Source: Centroberyx gerrardi (lineage: Eukaryota > Chordata > Actinopteri > Beryciformes > Berycidae). From it: a stretch of 64,000 nucleotides of DNA. The notes under the pieces are model-generated. The model did no database searches. It saw only the letters and a program-made list of their open reading frames with translations, and was not told the origin of the DNA. The stretch's first letter is position 1, and every line of letters starts with the position of its first letter. Positions 33,701 to 48,700 of this stretch are shown here, piece after piece. The position numbers were made by a program, and so were the translations under genes. The stretch covers positions 10,875,354-10,939,353 of the forward strand of contig NC_136000.1 in NCBI RefSeq assembly GCF_048128805.1, in the 5' to 3' direction.

Positions 33701-36700
33701 ATTTCTCCTTTGGAAAACATTTTGATTATCTCTGGGCATTATTGCGGGGAAGCAAAAATTGGTTCCAGGTTTGAAGATGTGAGAGGAAACATGGGCTAAA
33801 TGAGACAAAAGCATGTGGTGTATGTCCCACAACCCAGCGCCCCTCTAATCACTTAGGCCTGATTATGTTTGCCATCTTTCAAAACAAAACCTTCCCTAAG
33901 CTTTTCCCAAGCTACATCCTTTGTTGACACTGATTACATTTTCACTTCATTATGTCTCATATACGCCGTTTTATACACTTTAAAGCTTCAAAGTAGGAAG
34001 AGGAAAAGGGTGGAAAAAGAGGCCTTGTAATGAACTCTGAACTCAAATTAAAAGATTTCCCTTGATGGTACTAGAGCTTAGAGGACTGTGCACAGGAGTA
34101 TATTTGTGTGAGAGGAAGAGCGTCACTCCACATTCAAGTCCTTACATTACTGCGGAATGGTGGAGTGTCTTCAAACAGACTGCTATTCTCTCAAAACCGC
34201 TCCCTTGTTACTTGAACAAACAGGAAGGGTGCTTTTGACCTGAGCGTGCTCTGTGTGTTGTGAGAAAAGGTTGCGGGGAGGTTCTGCCTAAGTTCCTTCC
34301 CTGCAGTGGGAGCCATGGACTGATCCCAAAGCCTGATACTGTAGGGCCACACAGGACGGGCTGGAGCCCCAGAGAGACGGCAGCACTAAGGGCCTTAGAG
34401 TGGGCTTCTACACAGATCGGATGTTTGTGGAGGTCCAAATTATGAGGGTACAGACAGGAGTGTGTGCTTGCGTGTTGGGATATAGGGTGGAGGAGGGGGG
34501 GCGTTAGCGGCCTGAGTGAGATTATACATACGGCTCTCACATGGACACTTAGTGGGGCTCTGTTCAAATGAGCGCCGATGCAGGCAGGGGTCCTGCGTAA
34601 TAAGGGAAGTGGGGTAATGACTGGAGGGCTGGTACACATTAGGGGATATTAAAAGAGCCATTTTAATCACTCAAGCTGCAAACCGGACCTCTCGATGGAG
34701 GGGCTAATAGTTGAAATGGATATGTTTCATTTGCACTGATTGAGATGATGAATGGACTTCTCTGAAAATCACTCCCAGCAACTTAGCTAAGTACTGAATG
34801 GCTATTTTCTGATTTTATATGTTGTTGTTCTTATTATATGTTCAGATTTATTTTTGTTTAATCCCCTGCTTGATTAGAGGATAACAAATCAACTGCTTCA
34901 CTGGTCAGCAGTGGCATCAAACTCAAAGAGATTGAGGTACTGTGAGGTACAAAGGTTTACGAAACAACTGCACGAGTCATCACGCCTGCAATGGAATTAT
35001 TTAACAACTTGAAAGATGTTATGAATGTAAAAAAGGCAGCACTCAAGCAGGAATGTTTACTGTGTCAGAGCATAATTTATGTTTGGGTTTTCTGATTCCC
35101 TTTTATAACCCTGAAACAACCATAGAAATTATGTATCACAGCAGGCTCTTAGCCTACCCAGTGACACAGTGAACTACGCTGATGAGACAAATCCACTCCT
35201 AACTGAAGCGGCCAAATCCTAACAGAGTTGTATATATCTAGGCCTCGTTGTTCAGTCTCAGTGGAAAGGAGCTTGGAAATGGTTACAACAAAGGATGGAG
35301 AAGTGAAGGTTTTTGGTGGCTGTGTGTGACAGGCTTGTCTCATAGTGCGGGCTGAGGAAATGCTGTGGATCAGAGCCGTCACTCTAAATCAGTCAGTGGA
35401 GGTCTTACCCCACACCAGCTCCTGCCCAAGCATTAACCCACTACTTGATCTAGTCAGCTTGGCCTTCCACGGCAGTGATGGATCAGTGTATGTTTAGCTG
35501 AGCCTGGGGCAGATGTTACTGTAAAGACACAGTAGAGGCTCTTGCCGCTCACCACAGCTGTAGACTGGTTAGAAATGCCAGTGTAAGCATGTGTGTGCTA
35601 ATGCCAAGAGACGTACCACACTGTGGGTGGGCCGCCTGCATCCTGCAGGGCATTTCCCGCCCTGCTTTAACGGGAACAGATAAGTGGTACTGTAGCGTAG
35701 TGTGTTGAAGGGGAGGAAAAGCAGCGCAAATCCAAATAGCAGGCCATGTGAAGCGTCACAACCTGAGGTGCTTAGGACTTTTCTGCCGACTCATCCTCCT
35801 TCTCTCCACCAAAATAATAAGATACATGTTTCTCAAATATATGTGTAGCTGGCCACAGAATATTTAGAAACCCACCGATCCTCATGGAGAAGGATTCAGA
35901 TTTAATAAAGCCAATGGAGACAAGTTATTGGCATAAAGTTATGGCAAAACCAACACCCAGTCAGTATAACGGAGAATTAACAGCAGTTGTGGCGTCTGAT
36001 CGAGTAAATCTCATTACCTTCTCAATTTCCAGAGCTTTAGCCGCAATGGCCTGCGCCCGGCGGGCCTTGAAGTCTTCCTCTGGTGTCAGCTTTGGCTCCG
36101 TGCTGGCAGCCACCGCCTCCTCCGACTCCGTTACAGATGCAGGGGGGTTTTCCTGGCAGGCCAAAGGTTAAGGGTTAGAGCTCAGGTCACCAGGTTTAGA
36201 AACTGGTTCTGATTTCAAAGTCTGTAACAAAGTTGAAGAGAGCCGTCTTTGCTCTGTTACTGGTATTGTGCTCTTGTTTCTGCACATGCCTCATTATGCT
36301 TGCAGCATGTCAACAGTAAACAGAAATGCTTTGCCACATACATCTCTCTGATCAAAGGATCCTGACAGCCAAAGATGAAAGTGAAAAGCCTGTGACACAA
36401 ATGCATCAATCTGCTGCACTTACAATTAAAGGAAACACAACAACCTACATGGGCCTGAATCAAAGAAAATATGTTAGTTCCTTTTATTCCTGTATCTTAT
36501 TCTAGACTTTAAAGAGTCATGATACCCTCACTTTGAGCCTTTCTCCACCTCCTGCGTGATTTTGAAAAATGCGGCATGAAGGAGCGGAGGGAAAGGGGAA
36601 GGATGGGCAAATGGGAAAGACTGTAACATGTATGGTGAGTGCAAAATTCTGTAAATCACCAAAACATGCAGTCAAAGGTTATTCAGCCACTAGTTGGCAA

Positions 36701-39700
36701 CAGCCAGGATTTGCACAGAAAATCCAGGAAAAAATCAGTATGTGATGTATTGTGATTATGACTAGGATGGATATGTTTCAACATAAAATTGCCATGAACA
36801 TTGATTAACAGCTGAAAAAAGTAAGTTTAAGATTTCATACACCCCCTTCCCCAATTAACAAAGTCCTGGGACTGTCATCCTTCCATCCCAGGAAGTGGGA
36901 CACACTTAATGAATATTTCCGCGTTCATCGCGTCCATGTCAAACCACCAGAAAAAGGGAACTATAACAGCCATGAACTGCATGCCCTGTTTTGTGGGCAC
37001 TACAGTGAATCACATAAAAACAATCTGTGGCAGATTCCATTTGCCATGGTGGGCAATAAATGTGTGTTTCTACAGGTGCGGTTGTGATTAGGAAATGGAA
37101 AGAGAGTGATTTTATGAAGTTACAGTTTAATCATTGTCACTACTGGTATTCCGTTACAGCTCTAGACTGCTCACATTAAAGCAGATTTCTTTTTCCAGCC
37201 TTTAAAAACACTAGATGCTACTGTATTTTATCCTAGTAAAAATATGAATGTGATGGTGATACTGGTTCAGAATGCCTTCACATGCTGGTCCTACCTTTGA
37301 TGATACTGAGCTGCGAGGAGACCCCTCCACAGAGTCGCTGGGAGTGTGGCTAGTCAGTACGCTGGATTTATCTGTGGAGAAAGAGTCATGAGAAATGGAA
37401 ACAGCAGTAAGCAAACCAGCAGACAATCAACCTCAGATGCCTATGGTAAACAAAGGAACTGTGGACAGGGGGAGACATTATTAAAAAACAGGGTAATATA
37501 AAGAACACATCAGGACCACCAAAACATTCCTTTATTTAATTTTGCTCTGTATTAAAAACACACTGGGGAACAATCATTTAGGTTCTACTGTGAGCCACCA
37601 AGCAATCACTCACTTATTATTGTACAGTGAACAATGGAGAGGACAAGACGCTATGAGGCAGTTGAACAGTATAAATCGCTGTTTATTTTATACTCTCTTG
37701 CTGGAGCTTCCCACACAATAGTGGTCGAGGAGTTCAGCTGTGGCTAAATTGAAATATTGTGCTCTGCCGGCTCCAATATGTCTATAAAAAACAAATATGG
37801 CCAAGTTGTAGATGTTTGTTTTTATTTAAGGAATCTCCCATGGCGATGAGACTGAGCCAAGGTAAAATTAAAAACACTTGGACTTGTGATTTTTTTTCCC
37901 TATTAACTACAGGGCTCTCAGGTTGTGAGACACCCAGTGAAACTTGGGAGGTAGTTCCACAGTTAATAGTCAATGTGCAGTACAAATGCACCCAATATTT
38001 GTGGCTGCTAAAAGGTAAATATCATTACCAAGTAAAAGTCCTATCTAGATAAAAGATAAAACAACACATTTTGACTGTTCCCACCATCTTCAAAAGACCA
38101 TACATTTGTCTAAGGAAAAGCTGGTAACATACAGGTAGTGTTACAATACCTATAGCCACACAAAATCTGTGGTAAAATAATAAGACAAGTAATTCAAATG
38201 ATTAGTAACAGATTCATAGGAGCAGATGCTCATGAATTGCAAATTAAAGAGAAGCAGAGAGTGTGGAGCCTATGCAAATGAAATAAAATTTATAGCATAG
38301 ACAATGCAGATTATATATTGAAACTCAATAATGTGTAATGAAGCAGAAATAAAGACCTGCCTGACTGCTGTTAACACAATTCTATTCAAACACTAAAGCG
38401 GTCTTGGATAGTGGGCCATTTCATTTAACTGTATTTTAATGAGTTTAAGTTCATTGCTTTGTTCAGTTACTGTAATATTCAATATACTGAGTTACACAAT
38501 CCAAGTATTGTTTGAAAATGCAAACTGCATTTAACTTACACAGGAGTCATCTAAGGAGGCTAACAACCTGAAGTCTACACCGAGGTACTGCCAACAGGCA
38601 GCTGGTCAATGGGCACACAGGCTGCATTCTTTTCTTATCGAGCACACTGGGCATGCTGTGCTGCCACTCTACTTGCACTGAGCCATGACGGATGGCTAGT
38701 CCCAAATGTATCTTGCCACAATAGTCTGAGTTGTGGCCTCTATCAGGGGCATTAACAAGGGCATATGTCAGCCGGGAGCAACTGGAATGCCACAGCTAGC
38801 TTATTCACTGGATTTCATTCAATCCTTCTGATGCCTATTTATTAACTGGGAAGAAAATGTCATGACACATACTGTACATCAGCATGGATTTCATTGCAAA
38901 ATCTTGATCTGGATTAATAGGGATAGGGAAAGGATAATAGCCATGTGTACATGTATGTGATTTTTGCCTTGATAGGAGTTGTAGACCTTGAAAATCCAAG
39001 AAAATCACAGCATTTGATGAAAATGCTATGCTGGCCATAATATCTACATTCACTTGTGACTCACATTCCATTTCTTCTTTGTGCCTCAATACAGTATCTT
39101 GGAAGAACAAAAGGGAGCTCTTCCACTGAGGCTGCATTATGACACACTCGCACATTTTCAGAAAAAATGCCTCACCGCTGAGGTTAGTGTAGTATTTTCA
39201 TTCTTTCAAGTGTTCATTTTTGAGCTGTTATAGGAAGACTTTCTTTTATATAAGGAAAGCTGATGAGCTGACGAGATGATGATGATTAATCAGCACAAAA
39301 TATGCAACCAAAAATAACAGCGATAAATATGATACGCAACAATACACTAGAATGGTTTGAGATTTGAACTCTTGTCAAGGCAAAAAGAGAAAAGATCTAC
39401 TTGTAAAAAATAACTGGCATTGTCCTTTAAGGCTTGCATTTTGTAATTTGTTTCACCTATCTTATTCTTGTTGAATTTCCCTATTTTATTCTTCTTTAAC
39501 ACCGTTTCAAATCATGCTTGCCAGTTTTGTTGTTTATTGGCTTTAATGCATTATTGCTTCGTCTGTAAAGCCCTCTGTAATTCTGTTTTAAGAAGTGCTT
39601 ACAAATAATTTATATCAATATTTAAGAATGCCTAGACATAACAGAGAGTTTGACAGCATCATACATTATCACCGACATTTTGTGAAAAGACATTGTACAG

Positions 39701-42700
39701 AGCCTCCATGTGTATCACTAAGCCCGGTGAGTATTCCTTATCACCAAAAACCCTTTTCTGTGTACTTTGATGTGCTGGCCTAATTAGCGTTCCAGATGGG
39801 GGTGGAGGTGGGAGGGACAACTGTTTTCTCACTGTTTTATTGCATCTTCAAAGGGGGGTACAACATGGATACCAGGCTTCCAGAACATTAATATGTTTAT
39901 GCATGTTAGAAATCAAAGCATTAACACTGGAGAAATTACTGTCCAATCTCCTTTCCCTCAGCCTAATAATTCTGACCATCTCGGATCACTTCAAAAACAA
40001 GCTTTTGCAAATGTGAAGCCATAAATTTCACTGGTTCACCTTTGCTAATTAAAGTTCTGAAGCCTGTGAAAAGTCACAAAAGAACAGAAAGCATGTAAAA
40101 TGACGGACAAAGTGATTTTGAAGACATCTGTTAAGTCAGCGCGTAAACTGCTTTCTCACTGAAGAAAAAGGTCAGACCCTGAATCAAAAGCCAAACCACC
40201 TCAATAAACCAAGGCTATCCTTTTCCCAGCCTCTAACAGTGTGCGTGGTGTGAGTGTAATTAACATCTTAACGTGTTCCAGCACACCCTGACCCCTCATA
40301 TTACACACCACCTCTGAAAACAGATGCTTCACTTAGAATGGCTTAATTCTTTTAGACATATAATTACATGTCTCAGTAAGATGAGAAACTGATCTGTATT
40401 GCTGTCATTGCACAAGCTATGGCAGCTGCAAGGACAGAAATTGCACTCTCAATTTCCCCATGTCGCTCTTCTGCATAATTCCAACTTTTCACTGGTGCAA
40501 TTTTTTGATTAGACAGGAGGAAATTCACAACTCCACTGTAGCGCGCCCATTAGCCATGCTCTCTCAGGTTTCGCCTGCAGCAGCCAATCACAGTGTCAGG
40601 GAGTTCAGAGACATAGTATCCACTCGGGCAGCAGGTCAGATTGCCAGGTCCGTTATTGCTAGTGCCACGACAGATATATTAGAAAGCAAAAGGTGGAAGT
40701 CAGAGCAGGAGAGTGCATTCATTTTTATGTTTTTATGTAAACACCTTTATGTAAAGCTCCATCTGTTTTTAGTTGTCTCTGTTTGTTTTCTAGTTGTATC
40801 TGTTTATATCTTGCATTACCTTTTATTCTAATTTTTGTATTTATTCTTTTCCATCACTGTCTCTTTGGGTTTTATTGTATGTAAAGCGATTTAGAAAAGT
40901 GCTATACAAATAAAGTTATTATTGAAATAAAGTTATTAATGGATTTGGAAATGGAAACAGGTTTGACCTTTTCTCTCAGTCTTTCAATGTTTTTCAATAT
41001 ATACACTCATATTTTTACTTTGCTTTGATATTCAAAGATAGGAACATTAGAAACAGAACAGGGAGGAACACAATATCAGGCACATTTAAAAAGAAGAAGT
41101 GGGCTTAGGCTGTGCTGACCACTAAGCCCATGTGAAATGCCTTTCTCTAGAAACTTACCAAGTTCCCTGTTATGGCCAGTCTCTTCATATCCTGGAAAAT
41201 AACATGTACAATCAAAACATTGACAAGTGATACACATACAAACACAGAGACCAAATTCAAACAAACGTGTAATGGTTATTATTGTTTTTGCTGTAATAAA
41301 ATTATGTTATTTTCCATTTCAAAATCGTAAGCTTGTGCTATTTGACATCCACAGATGACTAAGGACTTACGCCTTTGCTGGAGCTGCTGGTAGGTGTAGG
41401 CTTTGTCCTTGTCAGGGGAATAGCTCCCACTGCTGGTGTTTGATCCTGTACGGATAGGTATGGGTGGCTGACTTTCCCTCCGTATAGGAGAACGGTCCCG
41501 TACAGAAGTGTAGGGCTCTCTCCGCCTGTAGTTATCATGGTCCTCCCTGAGGAAACAAAGAGCGACAATGGAGTTCCAGAGACCATCGAATCCTCCCAAA
41601 GTACTTAAGTCACAGCTCTATAGTCCATGTGCATTATACAAATCAGGTGAATATTTGCAACGAGACAAAAAAAATGACTGCACTAACAAAAGGGCTTGAA
41701 ATCAATACCTACCTCTTGCAAAAACCCAAATAAAATTGGCAGTGCCGGGTTGCTCTCTTAATTCTTCCTGGCAATTAACTTTTAGTTTACCAACTTTGCA
41801 CATTGGCAGCCCCAAATGGCAGTGAGGTAACTGAAAAATGTGAACTTCAATACCCAGAAATCACATAACATGACATCAGTAAACTGCACACAATACGCTC
41901 ATAGCCGGTCGGTCTATGATCGCTTTATACCAAAGAATACAAAGCGGACAATAGAGGCAAAATCTCAAAATCTAACGTTGGTGAGTCCGGCTTTCTCTGG
42001 ACAGAGTGCTCGCTGGCTGTGATTTAGGAGACAGTCATTATTTCACCAATTCATTATTGCCTGTGGGTGGAGAAGGATATATACACATGACACCGGAATT
42101 TCTCCGGAACTATTGGGAAATCTGCAGGGTCTCCACAGGGGAGTGGGATGCTCTGCGCTATTGCAGCCCTACTTTATGATTTAGCTTGGTAAGACGGGTG
42201 TATTATTACATAAAAATCTTGCCCAAATGCAGCTTCAACTTCAGATAACAAATATCTGCTTCAAGTTACTAGGCCTATTTCTCTGCTGGTTCCAACGCAA
42301 CTGAATGTAGTTGGTGCATAATTTGTAAGAACAGGCTGCAGACTTATATAGCACTTCACTTCACCCACTTCACTTCACCCAACCAGCACTCCAGTTTCAG
42401 GGTCTCCTTTACTTTAACACCCCAGTCCACTGGGCTCCCACTTATTTTACGTATTTTATCTCTGGGATATTCTCTCTTATTTCTGAACAGTCTTTGATGA
42501 TAATTAAGAGAAATTCAGCATATTACCGTTTGCAATGTACCTCATGTTTACAATGAGCAATATCAAGATATGTCTATCCATGTCTATCTACGTACATGAT
42601 GCCTTGAGGTGGGAACAAATTGTAAAAAGTGGAGCAACTAGCCAGATATGCTGCATAAAATAGGATTTTATAGTAGACTTGGAGAAGTTTTTGATATAAG

Positions 42701-45700
42701 GAGAACTTCGCCTGAATAACAAGCCCATCTTTCATGTCTTTTTAGACAGTCCTACTGTATGATTTCAGGAGGAAAAATACCTTTTGCAGTGTGCAAGGTT
42801 ATTCAAATTAATATAATCATGCTACATTTTCTGTCATTACATTTTAAAAGGTTAGGCTATAATACTTTGATTTAATGTAAATATTAACATGTCAGACTTA
42901 AATGGATGGTAAGTTCTGAAACAAAAGCTAAAAAAACTGACTACAAGCTCTGCTTGCTAACGGATTTGGCAGAGTTTGTTAATTGTGTACTATAAAACTA
43001 TACCCTCGGTCTGTATATGGAAGTGGCGGCATTAACTTGTGGTCTCCCCTGTCTGGTGTGGACTTTCGAGGGGCTGACCCTCGACCTCTGCTGCGGAAAT
43101 AGGGGCTGCCTCTGCCACTGCTCCTGAAAAAAATAGGTATAATAGATTATTATAAAATAATAATAATAAATGCATCTCAAATTCAGGAGTGAGTTTATGG
43201 GTACGGCTACAGACACAGACCCATCCCTTTTTCAGAAGAAAAAGGGATGGGTATTTTTTCACTAAAATTTATCTTCAAATATCAGCAGAACCATGATATT
43301 GGCTAAACACGGGAACTGAAGTCATAAACGACATAACCAACTTTGTTTGCCATGTGAAATAATTACCAGTTTCCAGATTTCAACTAATTGATAGGCCTAG
43401 CATATGTACTGAAACATCACCATTTATGCTCCTGATCCCTATGATTTTCCTGGCTGAACGGTACCTAAACAACATGCTTTAGTACCAGAGGTATAAATGA
43501 CCCAATGGCACCTGGTTGTCATGACCCCTGCCTGAACTCAAGCCACATCCCAAACAAAGAGCAGGCCTAACAAGGCCTCAAGCTTTTACGACTTATGGCC
43601 TGTTTGAAGTAGCCACGGCTCAGCTTGCCATTTGCCAAATAAACTTAATTGCCATCGTTGTAGTATTTCAGTGCTGCTGCAAAACTAACATCACAAGGCT
43701 ATGGATAAAAAAAGGAGTTATATGCTTTGTTCAGGAACAAACAGGAATTATATAAGCACAAATCAAGCAGTTATCAGGAAAGGTCAGACATTTGACATAA
43801 AACAACACAAGTCAAAAGGGTCATGTCTCACACTGGCAGAGATTTATGAAGTACCCTCGGAGTACTGAGTCAAACGGCAAGAAAATTGTCAGACCCATTC
43901 AATCATCTGATGAGTCATCTGAAGCTTAAAATTATCCCTGGGTCCCATAAGATGAAAAAATAATACAAAAAAATGAAAAACAGCCATACCAAAAATACGA
44001 AACTGATACTATTTGCATCTTTATTCCCTTCGCTTCCTTTGATAATTATCCACTAACAAAAAACATCTGTTTATGCTCTAAAAAAAGGAACACCAATACT
44101 TAAAGTAATTTTAAATAAATTCACAAAGCCAGTTTACAAAAAACATTAAACAAGACATGGCTTAATTTGGCAACTTTGATGGTTCAAAGAGAGAGTGACT
44201 CATAACTTTAAGTTGCATTTCTGGCAATTAGCTGGTTTCTCATTTTACTCATTATCTGCCATTCATCATCTGAGGTCAAGAACTCCACAGAAGAGCAGGA
44301 TAACCAATTTGCCTTGCCCCTGTTACCAAGAGTTACATTAGGGTGATGCACCCCCTGTCTATATCCCACACCCCTCTCTCCCTGTATGTATGAGTGTGAG
44401 CCCTGCTTGCTTCACAACGCTTCCTCTGACTTGTGCTATCGCGGCGCATAGTGAGTAACTGCCCAACATGGAGTTCGAAATTTGGAAACAAACACAATCT
44501 CCAGTCGAGAATGCCCCTTATTAGTTATTTGAGTAGTTTGGCAAATGTACTCAGCAAATCTCCCCTGCAGTAAAATAATGGACTTTAAAAATGGCCATCA
44601 TGAGTCCATTTCAGATGAATCCAGTGATGATATAATTGGACAGAAAGGACACAGAGGGCATAGGCTGCTCAGAAAACCTGAGGAGTGTGTGGGTGTTTGA
44701 CTGGAGAGGGAGTGGCCCAGCTGTTTTTCCTCTGGGGGGGTTGGCTCTTTGGCTCAGTGAGTAGACACTAGTGCCCTTTGTCCCGGTCTCTAGCCGTGTG
44801 ACTCCTGGGAAGGGGGGCCTTGGCCCGTGAAGTGTTGGCATGTTGAACTGGCTAGGCTAGGGCAAGAAGGTTGTCTTGGCAGTATGGGGTAGAGCTAGGT
44901 GGATCTAGCTGTTGTGTGTGGCCAAGCTTCTAGGGCAAAACTTGAGTGCAGTACAGTAGCAGACAAGTGAAACAAAATATATTTCCCAAAAGCATACTTT
45001 CTGACTAAAGCACTTATATTACTATAATGTCTATCTAACAGCTTGTAACAATGTGTGGAATATTCTTCACCATCAATGATAATGTCTTTAAGAGTAAAGT
45101 TTTAGGAGGGAATTTTGCTTTGAGTGTTTCATCACTGATGGACTGGCCTAGTCCAAACTTTGCTGAAACAGAATATCAAAATTAGAGTTAGATTAAGGCT
45201 CTTAGAGTTAGATTAAGGCTCTAGATTAGTTCCCCCCCCCCCCCCCCCCCCAATTACATTTCATGCAGCAACACACATTAAGTGATTAAAATTCTACCAG
45301 GCAAATCATGTCCAGCTTGGAAAAGACAGAACTCTGCCTCCACCTAGAGGTCGGTTCCAGCATTACATGAAGCATTTGAATCGCAGTGAAGGAGGACAAC
45401 ACTTCACCAAGTAACAATTTTACATCATCAGGATGCTCCAAAAAGAATTCGAGATCAAACTGGTCAAATAGCAGAATCTATATGAATTACCTTATCTCTA
45501 CTTGACGCCTTAAATGACCGTCATCTCTGTTTGAACTGTAGTGGGAGTACGGGTCCTCCTGAAAAAAGAATCCGAATCAGAACGACCTTAATTGTAAAGT
45601 ACTACAAAACAAAAAAAAAAGTACTACAAATGTCCACAAAAAGTGGACATTTTATTCTCGGTGACACTGCCGGAAACAGTAAAAAATGTTAGGCCTACAA

Positions 45701-48700
45701 GACAAATTAACATTATAAATAACACATCAACACAGGTTTTGTCCTGACTACATTGGGATGCTGTTTGATTATGTTCCTTACTAGTAGATATGCTCACGGT
45801 TCAAAACTAGACCCTCCGATGTGCTTATAGTGTTGTGATTTTGTAGAATTGCTGTCAAACTTTCAACATAAAAGAAAATAGATTTTTAAAACCAAGCTTG
45901 CCATACGTTTAGCGGGGGTGAGGAATTTATGCGAAAACTGCCAAAGTTGGGGTTGTCATCAGTGTATCCACGATCGTTGGATGGGTAAGCGCCTTCGCCA
46001 CGGTATTCTCTTGCATCCTGGTGAGTTCGAGAACCACCATACCACTGGTCTTCATCATATCCTCTGTCGTATTCCAGCTCTGGCCGAGTCACAGAGGTCC
46101 TCTTTTCAACAATATTGACAACTCTCTGGACTGTCACCTGAAAGGACACCATTGCCAGAAGTTACAGCATTGAAACAAGTCACGCATATCATATTTTACA
46201 TTTCAGGTTATTAGCCCCAACAAAAAAGGCTACTGCACTTTTAAATATGAGAGAGCCTAAAGGGGAACAACTATCAATTTAATAAATAACATGCTATTCC
46301 AACTGCACCAGAGTTCAGTCTAGCTTTATGAATATGGGCAGATATCTCCCAAATATAGGAACCAAAGAGCCAAGAGGAAAATCTGTGGTGTCATTAATAT
46401 ACACTGCTTGAAGATAAAGTTGCTCCTTAGACAATGAACTGGAGCCTGTAGAACTGTAGAATGCTTGAACACATGCAGATGAGTTGTACACTTTTCTGCA
46501 CCAATTACTATTTTTGAAAAGTTCCCCCAAAGTTTTATAAATGGCCCCAGATTTTAGACTGTAGGGGCAAAAATTGCCCCGCAAATATTTTTAAAAATTT
46601 CCTACACTGGTTTAAGGTTACTTCATCATTATGCCAACCAATAATGGTGTTTAACGTACAATTTAAGGAAAAGGTGAGCTCCTTTTCTGGCCAAAAAGAC
46701 TCATTATTCTCCAAGGAGTCCTAACCTCCCATTATATAAGAGATAGGGACACTTGCACATCTGAACTCCTCTGTGCTAACACTTGAGCCTCAGGAAAGAA
46801 AGAATACGATTCTTGTGCTCATATAAATACTGTATATCAACTATATCAAAAGGCATCTTGAGTTACTATACAATCTTTGAATGAAATAGCAAACATATAA
46901 TACTTGGTGGCAGTCTTGTGCTAGACACCCCCATAGTCTCCAGACTGGCTTATATATAGATATATGGTCAAGGGTGCAAAATGAACAAAAGTGACTGAAT
47001 ACAATCAGTTCAAATCAAACTACCACTAACCAAAAGAAAACAACTTAAAGAACAATAGCAGTGTCATTATACCAGGGATCGTTTGTAAGTAACCAATAGT
47101 ACTTGCATATTACCTAAGAAACTTAGTCAAACTCATATATTTGACAATGCAAGACGTCTCCCCTTACCTCTCTCACATCTCTCGGTGGGAAGTGCTCTTC
47201 ATATGTCTCTCGAATACTTCTTCGATCTCGTCGATATGCCACTGCAATGGGAATGTGTTGGTTAGATTACCCCAAAACAGCTGTTATGAGTACAGCTATG
47301 AAGTAGCTTTTATAATTATGCACAACATGCAACATAGCCATAACATTTTAAATTCACAGGGATGTGATTTGAATTCGAGGAGGATTAAATGGGGAGGCTT
47401 CATGATGTGAAGCTAAGTCGATAGAACCCCATTAGAGGACAAAGCCAATGTGAAATAGAACGATAGTTACGTATTGTAACTCTAGTTCTATGATCACAGG
47501 CGGAGCCCTCTAACTGGGCTCTATTGGCTTAGCCACTCATCTAGTCGCCTCAGCACACTGAAAATGTGCATGCACGTGCTCAGCCAATCAGGATGAGCCT
47601 GTACACGGCAGCTCCCACTGGGGGGTGGTGGAACGCACCACTGGGCGTTTTCTCCTAGCCCCTTGCAGAAAACGCTTCATGAGGGGGTGGTCGAAAATCG
47701 ACCTCTCTCCAAACCCCTCATGGCAAGAAGAGACTGCTGACGCATACACTTTAATAGTGAGTGTGCCAACCCCCTTTCCAGCAGGCACTGGAGGAAAGAG
47801 AGAACAGATCCAATTGAAGAGTTCAAAGGATCGATGTTCCACTCCCCGCACCATTTTTGAAAGCCCAACCATTTAGCCTTGTAGTAGGGCTGCAGCTATC
47901 GATTATTTTAGTAATCGAGTATTCTACCGATTATCCCATCGATTAATCAAGTAATCGGATAAGAAATACTTTTGCTTTATTAAAGAGCAATAGTAAATAT
48001 ACAAAAGAGAAAAGCTGTCCGCACGAAGCTGTCCATACGACACTGTGATTTACTGAAAACGAGGTGAAATAATAATTATTATTGATATTTATTACTAGGC
48101 CTAAATATCATACAAGTTCATAAGACTGGCTAATGTACATTTATTTACTATGTACTATTGAAGGGTTGCCCTACACCTGCTGACCCTACTCACTGCAATC
48201 AAACTAAACTGAATATACCTGCTGTATTGGACTGGTGCATTTTAGGCTCCAATTGCTACTTACACCACCTGATATTTTGCTTTCTGGGGTATTTTATGCA
48301 TCACTGTGAGGGGAGTAGGTGCGTGTGTGTGTGTGTGTATGTGTATGACTATCATAATAACATGAATGAAGCTCAGGCTTTCACAAATTGACTGCAGCAT
48401 TTTATTTTCTGTGGTTATTTTCTTGAGCAAAACTTAGCTAATTTAGGGACATCATAACTAGCCACCATATTGATTTACGTTCTTAACTAGCCATTACATA
48501 TAGCCATAATTAACGTGCATTCTTTACTAGCCTTCATCTCATCCCGTTTTAATATTAAGTGCTGACTCCGCCCACCCGGCCAGTTTCGGCGTACGCCGGT
48601 AGCAATTACAAGTGGACCCTATCCTACAGTCCCTGCTCTCAGCGGAGGGAGGGAGCTACGCTGTGTGGGAAGCGCTGTGACCGTCAGACCTCTCTGGATT

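Larger units (their letters stand above)
37372..41158 (-). other. pphln1: pphln1 intron with two L2-like retroposon tails
   Basis: 3.8 kb without a supported exon. It contains two sequences resembling the 3' tails of fish L2-type LINEs, at about 39560-39612 and 40861-40940. Confidence 0.5.

Noticed and set aside
38537..38576. Possible small pphln1 exon on the minus strand ending at GTAAGTT
   Set aside because: Open frames are too short, the acceptor is poor, and the neighbouring exons already join in phase.
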